A stretch of DNA of 64,000 nucleotides from Cupriavidus yeoncheonensis (GCF_905397275.1 NZ_CAJPUY010000015.1:1-64000), one strand, 5' to 3'. Shown: positions 29,979 through 38,198, counted from the stretch's first letter. Translations and numbers: made by a program. The notes: a model not told the origin generated them from the sequence alone.

Positions 29979-30716
29979 ATGGGCCTGCTTTCGCTGTTTT
30001 CTTCCCGCAAGGGCAACGACCCGGCACCCGAGCGTGCGCGCCGCCAGCGTACCGACCCTGGTGCAGGCATCGCCTCGTCGCGCCGGTTGGCGGAGGAATA
30101 TGCCGATGACACGCTGGACCCCGAATTCCCCCAGAAGCAGCGCGCACGCCGCCGCCTGATCGGTGCCGTGGTGCTGGTGGTGGCCGCCGTCATCGTGCTG
30201 CCGATCATCTTCGAAACCAAGCCGCGTCCGGTGTCCGACGATGTGTCGGTGAAGGTCGCGGGCGGGCAGGGCGAGCAGAAGCCGAAGGTCGAGGCGCGCA
30301 AGGCAGATCCGCTGCCACCGGCCCCGCAGTCCCAGCAGGCCCGCGGCGAAGGCGCCGAGGCGCTCGATGCCGGCGAGGAACTGGTGAGCACGCCAGCGAA
30401 GCCCGCCGCCACGGCGGAAAAGCCGGCTGCCCGTGCGGATGCCAAGCCCGCCGAAGCCAAGGCCGCTGAAGCCAAGGCGCAAGGCAGCGGCAAGTACATG
30501 ATCCTGATCGGCGCCTTCTCTTCGGAAGAGAAGGCGAAGAACTGGCTGGCCAAGCTCAAGGCGAGCAAGGTGCCGGCGTATGTGGAAAAGAAAGTCCTGG
30601 CCGATGGCGAGCGTATCCTGCTGCGTGCGGGCCCCTTCAATGACCGTGATGCCGCCGATGCCGCCGACAAGCGCGTGCGCGCTGCCGGCCTGACGTCGAA
30701 GGTGGTGGAACAGTAA
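29979..30716 (+). CDS. dedD: SPOR-domain membrane protein (DedD-like)
   Basis: This single-pass cell-division-associated protein has 245 residues. The cytoplasmic N part is charged. A membrane helix LIGAVVLVVAAVIVLPIIF lies at about residues 62-80. A Pro/Ala/Lys-rich periplasmic linker leads to a C-terminal SPOR domain (about 168-245, YMILIGAFSSEEKAKNWLAK) that in relatives binds denuded septal peptidoglycan. The ATG 29979 start (MGLLSLFSSRKGND) is preferred to an upstream GTG. Synteny with E. coli folC-dedD-cvpA supports the name; sequence alone supports only SPOR protein. Confidence 0.85.
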   Translation: MGLLSLFSSRKGNDPAPERARRQRTDPGAGIASSRRLAEEYADDTLDPEFPQKQRARRRLIGAVVLVVAAVIVLPIIFETKPRPVSDDVSVKVAGGQGEQKPKVEARKADPLPPAPQSQQARGEGAEALDAGEELVSTPAKPAATAEKPAARADAKPAEAKAAEAKAQGSGKYMILIGAFSSEEKAKNWLAKLKASKVPAYVEKKVLADGERILLRAGPFNDRDAADAADKRVRAAGLTSKVVEQ

Positions 30717-30753
30717 GCCCGCGCGGCCGCGCGTGATGCAGCCGCCAGTAACG

Positions 30754-31251
30754 ATGCAGCCGACTTTCTTCGACTACGCAGTTGTCTTCACCCTGCTTGC
30801 TTCCGGCCTGATTGGCGTGCTGCGCGGACTGGTCCGCGAGGTGCTGTCGCTGATCGGCTGGGTCGCGGCGTTCTGGGTGGCCTACCGCTTTGGCGGCGTG
30901 GCCGCGGGCTGGATGCCGGAGTCGCTGCCCGGTGGCGAGGTCACCCGCCATGCGCTCGGCTTCATCAGCTTGCTGATCGGCACCGTGATCGGCGCGGCAC
31001 TGGCGGGCACGGTCATCGGCCAGTTGCTGGAAAGCACCGGCCTGAAGCCGGCGGATCGCGGGCTCGGTCTGGTGTTCGGGCTGCTGCGCGGCGCGCTGCT
31101 GGTGATGCTGCTGGTCACGCTGGCCGGCCTGACGAAAATGCCGGAAGAGGAATTCTGGCGCGACGCGGTAAGCCGCCCCTATGTGATGCAGGCCATGGAA
31201 TCGCTCAAGCCATGGCTGCCACCGGAGCTGGCGAAGTACGTCAAGACATGA
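30754..31251 (+). CDS. cvpA: CvpA family inner-membrane protein
   Basis: This four-helix membrane protein has 165 residues. It starts MQPTFFDYAVVFTLLASGLI and has the conserved RGLVREVLSLIGWVAAFWVAY segment, followed by two more hydrophobic stretches. The family is required for colicin V export in E. coli, but its general function is envelope-related and still unclear. Starts at 30733 or 30736 would add six or seven residues; none has a clear ribosome site. It precedes purF as in enterobacteria. Confidence 0.9.
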   Translation: MQPTFFDYAVVFTLLASGLIGVLRGLVREVLSLIGWVAAFWVAYRFGGVAAGWMPESLPGGEVTRHALGFISLLIGTVIGAALAGTVIGQLLESTGLKPADRGLGLVFGLLRGALLVMLLVTLAGLTKMPEEEFWRDAVSRPYVMQAMESLKPWLPPELAKYVKT

Positions 31252-31352
31252 CACAGAGGCCCGGCACCCATGCCTGGCCGCTACGAAACGCAGGCCTTGT
31301 CCTCAGGACCGGGCTGCGCCCCTGAATCAAAGCCTTACCCTGGGAGCTTGGC

Positions 31353-32888
31353 ATGTGCGGTATCGTCGGCGCGGTCTCTACCTCGCCCGTCAATCAATTG
31401 ATTTATGACAGCCTGCTGTTGTTGCAACACCGCGGACAGGATGCTGCCGGCATCGCCACCGCCAACGGCAGTACCTTCCACATGCACAAGGCCAACGGCC
31501 TCGTGCGCGACGTGTTCCGGACCCGCAATATGCGCGGCCTGCCGGGCAACGCCGGCATCGGCCAGGTGCGCTACCCGACCGCAGGCTCGGCCTCCAGTGA
31601 AGAAGAGGCACAGCCGTTCTACGTCAACGCGCCGTACGGCGTGATTCTGGCCCACAACGGCAACCTGACCAACTGGCAGCAACTGCGCGAAGAGATGTTC
31701 CGTCGCGACCGCCGCCACATCAACACGCACTCCGACACCGAGGTGCTGCTGAATGTGCTGGCCGATGAGTTGCAGCGTGCCAGCCACGGCATGGCGCTGG
31801 ACCCCGAGACCATCTTCAAGGCCGTGGCCGGCATGCACCGCCGCGTGAAGGGCTCGTACGCCATTGCCGCGCAGATCGCCGGCTACGGCATGCTGGCCGT
31901 GCGCGACCCGTTCGGCATCCGTCCGCTGTGCCTGGGCAGCGTGGATACGCCCACCGGCAAGGAATGGATGGTGGCCTCGGAGTCGGTGGCGCTGGAAGGC
32001 ATCGGCTATCGCATGGAGCGCGATGTCGCGCCGGGCGAGGCGATCTTCATCGACCTGGACGGCAAGCTGTACAGCAAGCAGTGCGCGGACAACCCCGTGC
32101 TGACCCCGTGCATCTTCGAGTACGTCTACCTGGCCCGCCCGGATTCGTGCATCGACGGCGTGCCGGTCTACGACGCGCGCCTGCGCATGGGCGACTACCT
32201 GGCCGAGAAGATCCGCCAGGAAGTGTCGGCCGGCGACATCGACGTGGTCATGCCGATTCCCGATTCCAGCCGCCCGGCCGCCATGCAGGTGGCCAACAAG
32301 CTGGGCGTGGGCTATCGCGAGGGCTTTTTCAAGAACCGCTACATCGGCCGCACGTTCATCATGCCGGGCCAGGCAGTGCGCAAGAAGTCGGTGCGCCAGA
32401 AGCTCAACGCCATGGGCGTGGAGTTCAAGGGCAAGAACGTGCTGATCGTCGACGACTCGATCGTGCGCGGTACTACCTCGTTCGAGATCGTGCAGATGGC
32501 CCGCGACGCCGGCGCCAATAAGGTGATCTTCGCCTCGGCCGCGCCCCCGGTGAAGTACCCGAACGTGTACGGCATCGACATGCCGACGCGCGGCGAACTG
32601 GTGGCCCATGGCCGCACGCACGAAGAAATCGCGAAGATCATCGGCGCCGACAAGCTGGTGTACCAGGACGTGGAGGCGATGAAGCAGGCCGTGCGCGACA
32701 TCAACCCCGCGCTGAAGGACTTCGATGCATCGTGTTTCGACGGTCGCTACATCACCGGCGATATCGACGAGGCCTACCTGGATCGCCTGGAAACCGCGCG
32801 CAGCCAGGCAGACCGCGAAGGCGCTGGTGCGGGTGAGGGCAGCGAGCGCTCGCAACTGCACCTGCAGCGTTCGGGCGGCAACGAGTAA
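31353..32888 (+). CDS. purF: Amidophosphoribosyltransferase
   Basis: This enzyme makes phosphoribosylamine from PRPP and glutamine, the first committed step of purine synthesis. It has 511 residues. The mature N-terminal nucleophile is Cys2 (MCGIVGAVS). The glutaminase domain includes GQVRYPTAG and HNGNLTN. The phosphoribosyltransferase domain has the PRPP loop VLIVDDSIVRGTTS. The C-terminal tail is Ser/Glu/Arg-rich. It is last in the accD-purF cluster, before the metZ leader. Confidence 0.98.
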   Translation: MCGIVGAVSTSPVNQLIYDSLLLLQHRGQDAAGIATANGSTFHMHKANGLVRDVFRTRNMRGLPGNAGIGQVRYPTAGSASSEEEAQPFYVNAPYGVILAHNGNLTNWQQLREEMFRRDRRHINTHSDTEVLLNVLADELQRASHGMALDPETIFKAVAGMHRRVKGSYAIAAQIAGYGMLAVRDPFGIRPLCLGSVDTPTGKEWMVASESVALEGIGYRMERDVAPGEAIFIDLDGKLYSKQCADNPVLTPCIFEYVYLARPDSCIDGVPVYDARLRMGDYLAEKIRQEVSAGDIDVVMPIPDSSRPAAMQVANKLGVGYREGFFKNRYIGRTFIMPGQAVRKKSVRQKLNAMGVEFKGKNVLIVDDSIVRGTTSFEIVQMARDAGANKVIFASAAPPVKYPNVYGIDMPTRGELVAHGRTHEEIAKIIGADKLVYQDVEAMKQAVRDINPALKDFDASCFDGRYITGDIDEAYLDRLETARSQADREGAGAGEGSERSQLHLQRSGGNE

Positions 32889-32894
32889 GCCGCG

Positions 32895-32931
32895 CCGGCC
32901 CCGCGTGCGTTGACGAATGCGGGGCCCGGCC
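32895..32931 (+). terminator. Hairpin after purF, possible terminator
   Basis: CCGGCCCCGC pairs with GCGGGGCCCGG, with one bulged base and a loop of about 14 bases. There is no T tract, so termination is doubtful; it may mark the 3' end of the purF message before the metZ leader. Confidence 0.45.
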
Positions 32932-32942
32932 GTAACATGGCC

Positions 32943-32999
32943 GGGCGTCGATTTGAAAGTCAGCTTGCGGACGCGGGTCCTGCCCGAAACAGCTAAAGA
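32943..32999 (+). ncRNA. SAM-II-like riboswitch aptamer upstream of metZ
   Basis: The P1 stem is GCGTC (32945-32949) with GACGC (32970-32974). The loop after the first strand begins GATTTG (32950-32955) and ends with GCTTGC (32963-32968). The 3' part has AAACAGCTAAAG (32987-32998), whose AGCT can pair with AGCT at 32962-32965 to form the pseudoknot. These landmarks match the SAM-II core as I remember it. An extra small GGG/CCC hairpin (32975-32985) is inserted after P1. Placement before metZ, a classical SAM-II target, supports the call. Not verified by covariance search. Confidence 0.65.
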
Positions 33000-33064
33000 G
33001 ATAGCCGTCAGAAGGGGAACAACCGGCTGCAGCCGCGAAGTCCCAAGGTATCCGCAGAACACGC

Positions 33065-33104
33065 AAGCCCGTCGATCCGACCACCCGATCGCACGGGCTT
33101 TTTT
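33065..33104 (+). terminator. Intrinsic terminator in the metZ leader
   Basis: AAGCCCGT (33065-33072) pairs with ACGGGCTT (33093-33100), with an inner CGAT/ATCG stem, followed by TTTT. It lies 79 bases before the metZ ATG and 65 after the aptamer-like element, the expected place for a transcriptional expression platform. Confidence 0.85.
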
Positions 33105-33182
33105 CATGGCCGGCCGCTTGCCCCGCTTGCCGCCGGCTTGTTGGAACCACTGCATTCACGCGGGTACGACCGCGCCACCAGC

Positions 33183-34388
33183 ATGAACGAACCGCTCAAT
33201 CCTGAATCGCTTGGCATCGATACCCTCGGCGTGCGCGCCGGCACCCTGCGCAGCGAATACATGGAGCATTCCGAGGCGATGTACCTGACCTCGAGCTTCT
33301 GCTTCAACAGTGCCGCGGAAGCCGCCGAACGCTTCGCCAACTCGGAAGAAGGCTTCACCTATTCGCGCTTCACCAACCCCACGGTGTCGATGTTCCAGGC
33401 GCGCCTGGCGGCGCTGGAAGGCGCGGAGTCCTGCATGGCGACCGCCTCGGGCATGAGCGCCATCCTCTCGGTGGTGATGTCGCTGATGCAGGCGGGCGAT
33501 CACCTGGTGAGCTCGCGCGCGATCTTCGGCTCGACCATGACGATGTTCGGGAATATCTTCGCGAAGTTCGGCATCGAGACCACCTTCGTCGATCCGGGCG
33601 ACCTGAATGCCTGGCGCGCGGCGGTGCGGCCGACCACGAAGATGTTCTTCCTGGAGACCCCGTCCAATCCGCTCACCGAAGTGGCCGACATTGCCGCCGT
33701 GGCCGAGATCGCGCACGATGCCGGCGCGCAGCTCGTCGTCGACAACTGCTTCTGTTCGCCCGCGCTGCAGCAGCCGATGAAGTTCGGCGCGGACATCGTG
33801 GTGCATTCGGCCACCAAGCATATCGACGGGCAGGGCCGCGTGCTGGGCGGCGCGGTGCTCGGCTCGCGCGACTTCATCATGGGCAAGGTGTTCCCGTTCG
33901 TGCGCACCGCCGGCCCGACGCTGTCGGCCTTCAATGCCTGGGTGCTGCTCAAGGGCATGGAAACGCTGGCCATCCGCATGGAGCGGCATTCCGTCAACGC
34001 GCTCGCGCTGGCCGAATTCCTGGAATCGCATCCGGCGGTCGCGCGCGTCTTCCACCCCGCGCTCAAGTCGCATCCGCAGCACGAGGTCGCCATGCGCCAG
34101 CAGAGCGGCGGCGGTGCCATCGTGTCGTTCGAACTCAAGGGCGCCACGCCCGAGCAGCAGCGCGCGAATGCATGGCGCGTGATCGACAACACGCGGCTGT
34201 GCTCGATCACCGGCAACCTCGGCGACACGCGTACCACGATCACGCATCCGTACACGACCACGCATGCTCGCGTCACGCCCGAAGCCAAGGCGGCCGCGGG
34301 GGTCGGGGAAGGATTGATTCGACTGGCGGTGGGGCTGGAGTCGGTGGCCGACCTGAAGGCCGACCTGCTGCGCGGATTGGGCGAGTAA
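33183..34388 (+). CDS. metZ: O-succinylhomoserine sulfhydrylase
   Basis: This PLP enzyme of the Cys/Met metabolism family makes homocysteine directly from O-succinyl- or O-acylhomoserine and sulfide. It has 401 residues. Motifs: FTYSRFTNPTVSMFQARLAALEGAE, the FLETPSNPL region, and the Schiff-base lysine K212 in HSATKHIDGQGR. Family members that use O-acetyl esters look similar, so substrate choice is inferred. The ATG lacks a strong ribosome site. A riboswitch candidate and terminator upstream indicate control by S-adenosylmethionine. Confidence 0.93.
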   Translation: MNEPLNPESLGIDTLGVRAGTLRSEYMEHSEAMYLTSSFCFNSAAEAAERFANSEEGFTYSRFTNPTVSMFQARLAALEGAESCMATASGMSAILSVVMSLMQAGDHLVSSRAIFGSTMTMFGNIFAKFGIETTFVDPGDLNAWRAAVRPTTKMFFLETPSNPLTEVADIAAVAEIAHDAGAQLVVDNCFCSPALQQPMKFGADIVVHSATKHIDGQGRVLGGAVLGSRDFIMGKVFPFVRTAGPTLSAFNAWVLLKGMETLAIRMERHSVNALALAEFLESHPAVARVFHPALKSHPQHEVAMRQQSGGGAIVSFELKGATPEQQRANAWRVIDNTRLCSITGNLGDTRTTITHPYTTTHARVTPEAKAAAGVGEGLIRLAVGLESVADLKADLLRGLGE

Positions 34389-34408
34389 GGCGAAGGCGTG
34401 GCGCCGGC

Positions 34409-34678
34409 TCAGGGCGTCTGGGCCGGTGTTTCGCTGTCGCTGCCGGCCACGGCCTTGACGCCGGCCTTGGTCACGTCATAAGTGGCCTCGACCGCCGTCG
34501 ACGCAACGCTGACGGCGGCGGAACCCACTGTCGCCACGGTCGATACGGCAGCACTGCCGACGGCCACGGTTGCCCCGACGACGCTGCATCCCGCAAGGAT
34601 GGCGCCAGCCAGAACAGCGCCGGCAAGGCGGACAGCCTGATGTGAAGCTCGGGAAAAACCGGAAAACGAAAACGGCAT
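34409..34678 (-). CDS. Small putative lipoprotein
   Basis: This 89-residue product has an N-terminal signal with the lipobox LAGC in AVLAGAILAGCSVVG. A low-complexity Ala/Val/Ser/Thr-rich stretch follows (VGSAAVSTVATVGSAAVSV), then EATYDVTKAGVKAVAG. It is probably anchored in a membrane facing the periplasm. I recognise no functional domain. Its 3' end faces metZ and lies 20 bases from it. The start could be seven codons earlier; no good ribosome site separates the two. Confidence 0.65.
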   Translation of the reverse strand: MPFSFSGFSRASHQAVRLAGAVLAGAILAGCSVVGATVAVGSAAVSTVATVGSAAVSVASTAVEATYDVTKAGVKAVAGSDSETPAQTP

Positions 34679-34756
34679 GCAAGGCTGCCCGGCGGGCATG
34701 TGAATAAGCGCCGGGTCATCGGGCCCGGGCAACCGGCCGCCTGCGTGTCTCAGAGC

Positions 34757-35626
34757 TCAGCGCAGCAAGCGGCGCCGCAACAGTACCAGCGAAAGCACCA
34801 GCGCGACAATGGCATATGCCGCCAGCACGGCGATATGCAGTCCGATGTTTTCGCTCGGACGTCCGAGCATCAGCGGACGGATCAGCGCCACCGCATGCGC
34901 CAGGGGCAGGACATTGGTAGCCGCCCGTGCGCCCTCCGGCAACTGCTCCAGCGGAAAGAACACACCCGAGAGCAGCAGCATCGGCGTGATGACCAGCGTC
35001 TGGTAGAACATGAAGAAATCATAGCCGGGGGCCAGCGCCGTCACGATCATCGCCAGGCTGGCAAAGGTGATGCCCGCCAGCACGATCACCGGTAGCGCCA
35101 GTAGCGCGCCTGGCATGTGCGCATAGCCGAGCGCGCCCGCCACCAGCATGATGGCCAGCCCCGACAGCACGGCCTTGCTGGCCGCCCACAGGATTTCCCC
35201 GAGCACCACGTCGCCGAGCGTCAGCGGTGCATGCATGATGGCCTCCCAGGTGCGCTGCACGTGCATGCGCGAGAAGGCCGAGTACATGGACTCGAAGCTG
35301 GCCGACATCATCACGCTCGATGCCGTGGTGCCGGCCGCAAGGAAGGCGATGTACGAAACGCCATGCACCTGCCCGACCAGCAGGCCGAGCCCCAGGCCCA
35401 GGCCGAACAGGTAGATCATCGGGTCGGCCAGGTTGCCGATCATCGACGGGATGGCGAGCTTCTTCCACACCATGTAGTTGCGGTACCAGACCATCATCCA
35501 GTTGCGCAGGTTGCGCGGCAGCAGCGGCTGCGGATAGTGCTGCCGCGGTTCGGTGCCGCCGGCGCGGCTGCGGGCGTGGCCGGCCTCTGCGGTGGCTGCT
35601 TCCGGGCGCGGATCCTGTTCACTCAT
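34757..35626 (-). CDS. ABC-2 type transporter permease, NodJ-like
   Basis: This inner-membrane export permease has 289 residues and about six hydrophobic helices after a charged N-terminal tail of about 40 residues. The start of the core (NWMMVWYRNYMVWKKLAIPS) and ASFESMYSAFSRMHVQRTWE with YDFFMFYQTLVITPMLLLSG are typical of the NodJ/DRA subgroup of ABC-2 permeases. It lies one base after the ATPase gene and forms an exporter with it. No nodulation genes are nearby, so this is a housekeeping relative with unknown cargo. Confidence 0.88.
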   Translation of the reverse strand: MSEQDPRPEAATAEAGHARSRAGGTEPRQHYPQPLLPRNLRNWMMVWYRNYMVWKKLAIPSMIGNLADPMIYLFGLGLGLGLLVGQVHGVSYIAFLAAGTTASSVMMSASFESMYSAFSRMHVQRTWEAIMHAPLTLGDVVLGEILWAASKAVLSGLAIMLVAGALGYAHMPGALLALPVIVLAGITFASLAMIVTALAPGYDFFMFYQTLVITPMLLLSGVFFPLEQLPEGARAATNVLPLAHAVALIRPLMLGRPSENIGLHIAVLAAYAIVALVLSLVLLRRRLLR

Positions 35627-35627
35627 G

Positions 35628-36605
35628 TCAGTCCCTCATTTCGCGGCCGGTCAGCTTGAGGAACACGTCCTCGAGGTTGGCCGGCCGGTGCAGGTAACGT
35701 ACGCCGCTCTTGCCGTGCAGGGCGGCCAGCAACGGGGCGGGCTCGCGCACATAGCAGAAGAGCGTCTCGCCGCTCATTTCGGTGCGCTCGGCCAGCGGCG
35801 TCAGGCTGCCTCGCAGCGTGTCCAGTTCATCGCCGTAGACTTCGACCACGTCGCACCCGATCTGGCTGTCGATCAGTTCGTGCGGCTTGCCTTCGGCAAT
35901 CTTGCGTCCGCCGTCGATCACGCACAGGTAGTTGCACAGGCGCTCGGCCTCTTCCATGAAGTGCGTGGTCAGCAGGATGGTCTTGCCGCTGGCCATCAGC
36001 GATTTCAGCCGCTCCCAGATCAGGTGACGGGCTTGCGGGTCGAGCCCGGTGGTGGGCTCGTCCATGATCAGCAGGTCGGGGTCGTTGATCAGCGCGCGAG
36101 CGACCGTCAGGCGCCGGCGCATGCCGCCGGACAGGTCGCGCACCTGGGCGTTGGCACGGTTCTCCAGACGCGCGAATTCGAGCAGGGCCGGTACGCGCTG
36201 CTCGATCACGGCCGAGGACAGGCCGAAGTAACGGCCGAAGATGCGCAGGTTCTCGATGACCGAGAAATCCGGGTCGAGGTTGTCAAACTGCGGCACCACG
36301 CCCACGCGCATGCGTGCCTGCGGTGCGCGCTCGGGAATGGGTTCGCCGCAGAGCGTCAGCGAGCCGCCTGCCGGCGTGGTCAGGCCCAGCAACAGCCGCA
36401 GCGTGGTGGTCTTGCCGGCACCGTTGGGCCCGAGCAGCCCGAAGCACTGGCCGCGATGCACCTGCAGGTCCAGGTCGTTGACGACGACGGTATCACCATA
36501 TTGCTTGCGCACCTTGCGCAACTCGAGGATGGCAGTCAAGGCAGGAAGACGGTTGGCGCGCCGGCGGGCGCAATATCCGCCATTATGCCGGTCATCGCCG
36601 CGCAT
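35628..36605 (-). CDS. ABC transporter ATP-binding protein, NodI-like
   Basis: This is the ATPase partner of the adjacent ABC-2 permease. Walker A is [16 protein letters not shown], the Q-loop is [19 protein letters not shown], the signature is [15 protein letters not shown] and Walker B is [16 protein letters not shown]; all are intact. From ATG 36605 it has 325 residues. A TTG at 36539 would give 303 residues beginning at [15 protein letters not shown], closer to the NodI length, so the true start is uncertain. Neither start has a clear ribosome site. Confidence 0.88.
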   Translation of the reverse strand: MRGDDRHNGGYCARRRANRLPALTAILELRKVRKQYGDTVVVNDLDLQVHRGQCFGLLGPNGAGKTTTLRLLLGLTTPAGGSLTLCGEPIPERAPQARMRVGVVPQFDNLDPDFSVIENLRIFGRYFGLSSAVIEQRVPALLEFARLENRANAQVRDLSGGMRRRLTVARALINDPDLLIMDEPTTGLDPQARHLIWERLKSLMASGKTILLTTHFMEEAERLCNYLCVIDGGRKIAEGKPHELIDSQIGCDVVEVYGDELDTLRGSLTPLAERTEMSGETLFCYVREPAPLLAALHGKSGVRYLHRPANLEDVFLKLTGREMRD

Positions 36606-36669
36606 GACCGGTGGTGCACTGCACTATGATCCCGGCGGCGCTTCCACACGGATGGCGCGGACGCGGCGC

Positions 36670-36705
36670 ATAAAAAAACCGCCAGCATGCTGGCGGTTTT
36701 TTTAT
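36670..36705. terminator. Bidirectional terminator between rpsU and the ABC operon
   Basis: This is a 36-base perfect palindrome: a run of seven A, a nine-base GC-rich arm (CCGCCAGCA), its exact complement and seven T. Read leftward it ends rpsU; the symmetrical form would stop rightward transcripts too. Confidence 0.9.
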
Positions 36706-36718
36706 GGTGCGAACCGAA

Positions 36719-36931
36719 TCAGTACATCTTCTTCGGCAGCATCTGCATGCGCAGGCGCTTGCGCAGGCGCGCTTCGGCAGCCTTCTTCTTGCGCTTGCGC
36801 TCGGTCGTGGGCTTCTCGTAGGCGGTGCGGCTCTTCAGCTCGACGATCAGGCCAGTCTGCAGAATGGAGCGACGGAAGCGACGCATTGCAACTTCAACCG
36901 GCTCACCGGGTTTCAAGACGATCTTGGTCAA
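36719..36931 (-). CDS. rpsU: 30S ribosomal protein S21
   Basis: This is a small basic ribosomal subunit protein of 70 residues that aids translation initiation. It starts [20 protein letters not shown], with the standard [21 protein letters not shown] helix and a basic tail. Burkholderiales often carry more than one rpsU, so this may be one of several copies. It has its own terminator 14 bases past the stop and a candidate promoter some 240 bases upstream. Confidence 0.97.
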   Translation of the reverse strand: MTKIVLKPGEPVEVAMRRFRRSILQTGLIVELKSRTAYEKPTTERKRKKKAAEARLRKRLRMQMLPKKMY

Positions 36932-37425
36932 TTCAGTCCTTTAGGGGATTGCTGCCGCGCAAGCGGCTGGTTCAAACGAGGGGAAACTGCGGCCGCCGCC
37001 GGGGCGGCTGGTATTGCACACGGGGCAGACACTGCCCTGGGTGCACCCCCGCGAACCTGAAAGATGTGGACCGGTGAGTCCGTGCAACCAGTGTCAGGGG
37101 TGATAGCGCCGGGTTCCTTGAACAACGGGAGGCCTGGCAGTACCGGTTTCCGTAAAAAGCTATACGCCCGTAACTATGGCACGTATACGGCGCAAATGTC
37201 AAGAACGTGGGTGGATTCGGAATGCATCGCGCGGTACTCGTTACCGGCAAAGTGGCGCTCGAATCGCACCCGGAGTCGCGATGCCCGCTTCAGAGCGCCC
37301 GCGAGCCCGAGGACGTGAATTTACACGAAGTTGATGCCCCCGCGGTGGTTCTTGATACCGTCTGAACACCACATTGCTTACGCTCGAAGCAAGGAGCGGC
37401 GGTACCGCTCGACAGGGTCTTTGCC
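36932..37425. other. Divergent rpsU-usp intergenic region
   Basis: This is a 494-base gap. Besides the candidate rpsU promoter at 37173-37202 I see no RNA gene or convincing small frame. A rightward TTGATA near 37341 could serve the stress-protein gene but lacks a good -10. Confidence 0.6.
37173..37202 (-). promoter_or_regulatory. Candidate sigma-70 promoter for rpsU
   Basis: On the minus strand, TTGACA (37202-37197) and CATAGT (37178-37173) are 18 bases apart. The spacer contains GTATAC (37183-37188), a GTWWAC hexamer. The leader to rpsU would be about 235 bases, longer than usual, so a second nearer promoter may exist. Confidence 0.55.
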
Positions 37426-37944
37426 ATGATCACGCTACTGGTTACGGTCGACGGTTCGGACGCGGCCGCCGCAGCCGCGCGGCACGCGGCGTTCCTGTTC
37501 CGCGAGGGCAGCGTTGCGCGAGTGGTGCTGCTCAATGTCCAGGAGTCGCTGCAGCATGGGCGCACGGTTGCCTTCCGCTCGCTGGGCGACCAGCGCGAAC
37601 TGGCGCGCCGGCATGGCGAAAGCGAACTGGGTGAGGCGCGAGACATCCTTGAGGATTCCTGCGTGGCTTATACCGCCGTCATCGGCGTCGGCGCCATCGT
37701 TCCGACCATCCTCCGAGTTGCCGAGGCCAGCCAGTGCGACGGCATTGTGCTTGGTACGACGTTCTGGTCCCGGCTGAACGCCTGTTTCGGTGGCGGCCTG
37801 CCCGCGCGGCTGATGCGCCGTGCGCGAGTGCCGGTGACGCTCGTCAGGGCGCCGCGCGTTGTCGGCTGTGGCGACGGCATGGCCACCCGTGCCAGCCGCC
37901 TGACGCAACGCCGGCCCGCCACGATGTTGCCGGCCGCGGGCTGA
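37426..37944 (+). CDS. Universal stress protein (UspA family)
   Basis: This cytoplasmic protein has 172 residues. It begins ITLLVTVDGSDAAAAAARHA, the usual nucleotide-binding strand and helix. The later part LGTTFWSRLNACFGGGLPARLMRRARVPVTLVR stands where ATP-binding members have G-x2-G-x9-G-S/T; the pattern is imperfect, so ATP binding is uncertain. A basic tail of about 30 residues follows the fold. It precedes a small membrane protein and the kdp operon in the same direction, suggesting a link to osmotic or potassium stress, which is inference. Confidence 0.85.
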   Translation: MITLLVTVDGSDAAAAAARHAAFLFREGSVARVVLLNVQESLQHGRTVAFRSLGDQRELARRHGESELGEARDILEDSCVAYTAVIGVGAIVPTILRVAEASQCDGIVLGTTFWSRLNACFGGGLPARLMRRARVPVTLVRAPRVVGCGDGMATRASRLTQRRPATMLPAAG

Positions 37945-38003
37945 AGCGGATGGCGCGGGCAAGCGCGAGAGCGGCGGTCCGGCGCAATCCAAGGAGCACG
38001 ATC

Positions 38004-38147
38004 ATGTGGGTCTACAAACTGGCGCTTGCAGTGCTGGCGCTGCTCGCGCTCATCCTGCTTTTCATCTGCCAGTACCGGCTGACCAGTGCGCTGTGGCGCC
38101 GCGAGGAAGACGCGGCCCACGATCGCGGCGACATCGGGCGCCTGTAG
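38004..38147 (+). CDS. Small single-pass membrane protein (47 aa)
   Basis: The frame starts MWVYKLALAVLALLALILLF, a clear membrane helix, and ends in a charged tail (WRREEDAAHDRGDIGRL). AAGGAG precedes the ATG at ideal spacing. It lies 59 bases after the stress-protein gene and ahead of the kdp promoter region. I do not recognise a family; it is not KdpF, which is found downstream. Confidence 0.65.
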   Translation: MWVYKLALAVLALLALILLFICQYRLTSALWRREEDAAHDRGDIGRL

Positions 38148-38181
38148 CTGCCCTGACCGTCCAGGGCGGTCGCCATGCGTT

Positions 38182-38198
38182 TTTATATCTTCTTTATC
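38182..38198 (+). promoter_or_regulatory. kdp operator: Candidate KdpE binding site
   Basis: TTTATA (38182-38187) and TTTATC (38193-38198) form a direct repeat with an 11-base period, followed by a pyrimidine-rich stretch. This resembles the T-rich TTTATA-N5-TTTACA site bound by KdpE before E. coli kdpFABC. It lies 81 bases before the first small gene of the kdp operon. Confidence 0.55.

Noticed and set aside
34757-36605. Symbiotic nodIJ genes
   Set aside because: The similarity is real but there are no nod boxes or other nodulation genes, and the setting is a core chromosomal one next to rpsU and metZ.
37064-37318. 84-codon rightward frame in the rpsU-usp gap
   Set aside because: No ribosome site, atypical composition, and it runs antisense to the candidate rpsU promoter and leader.
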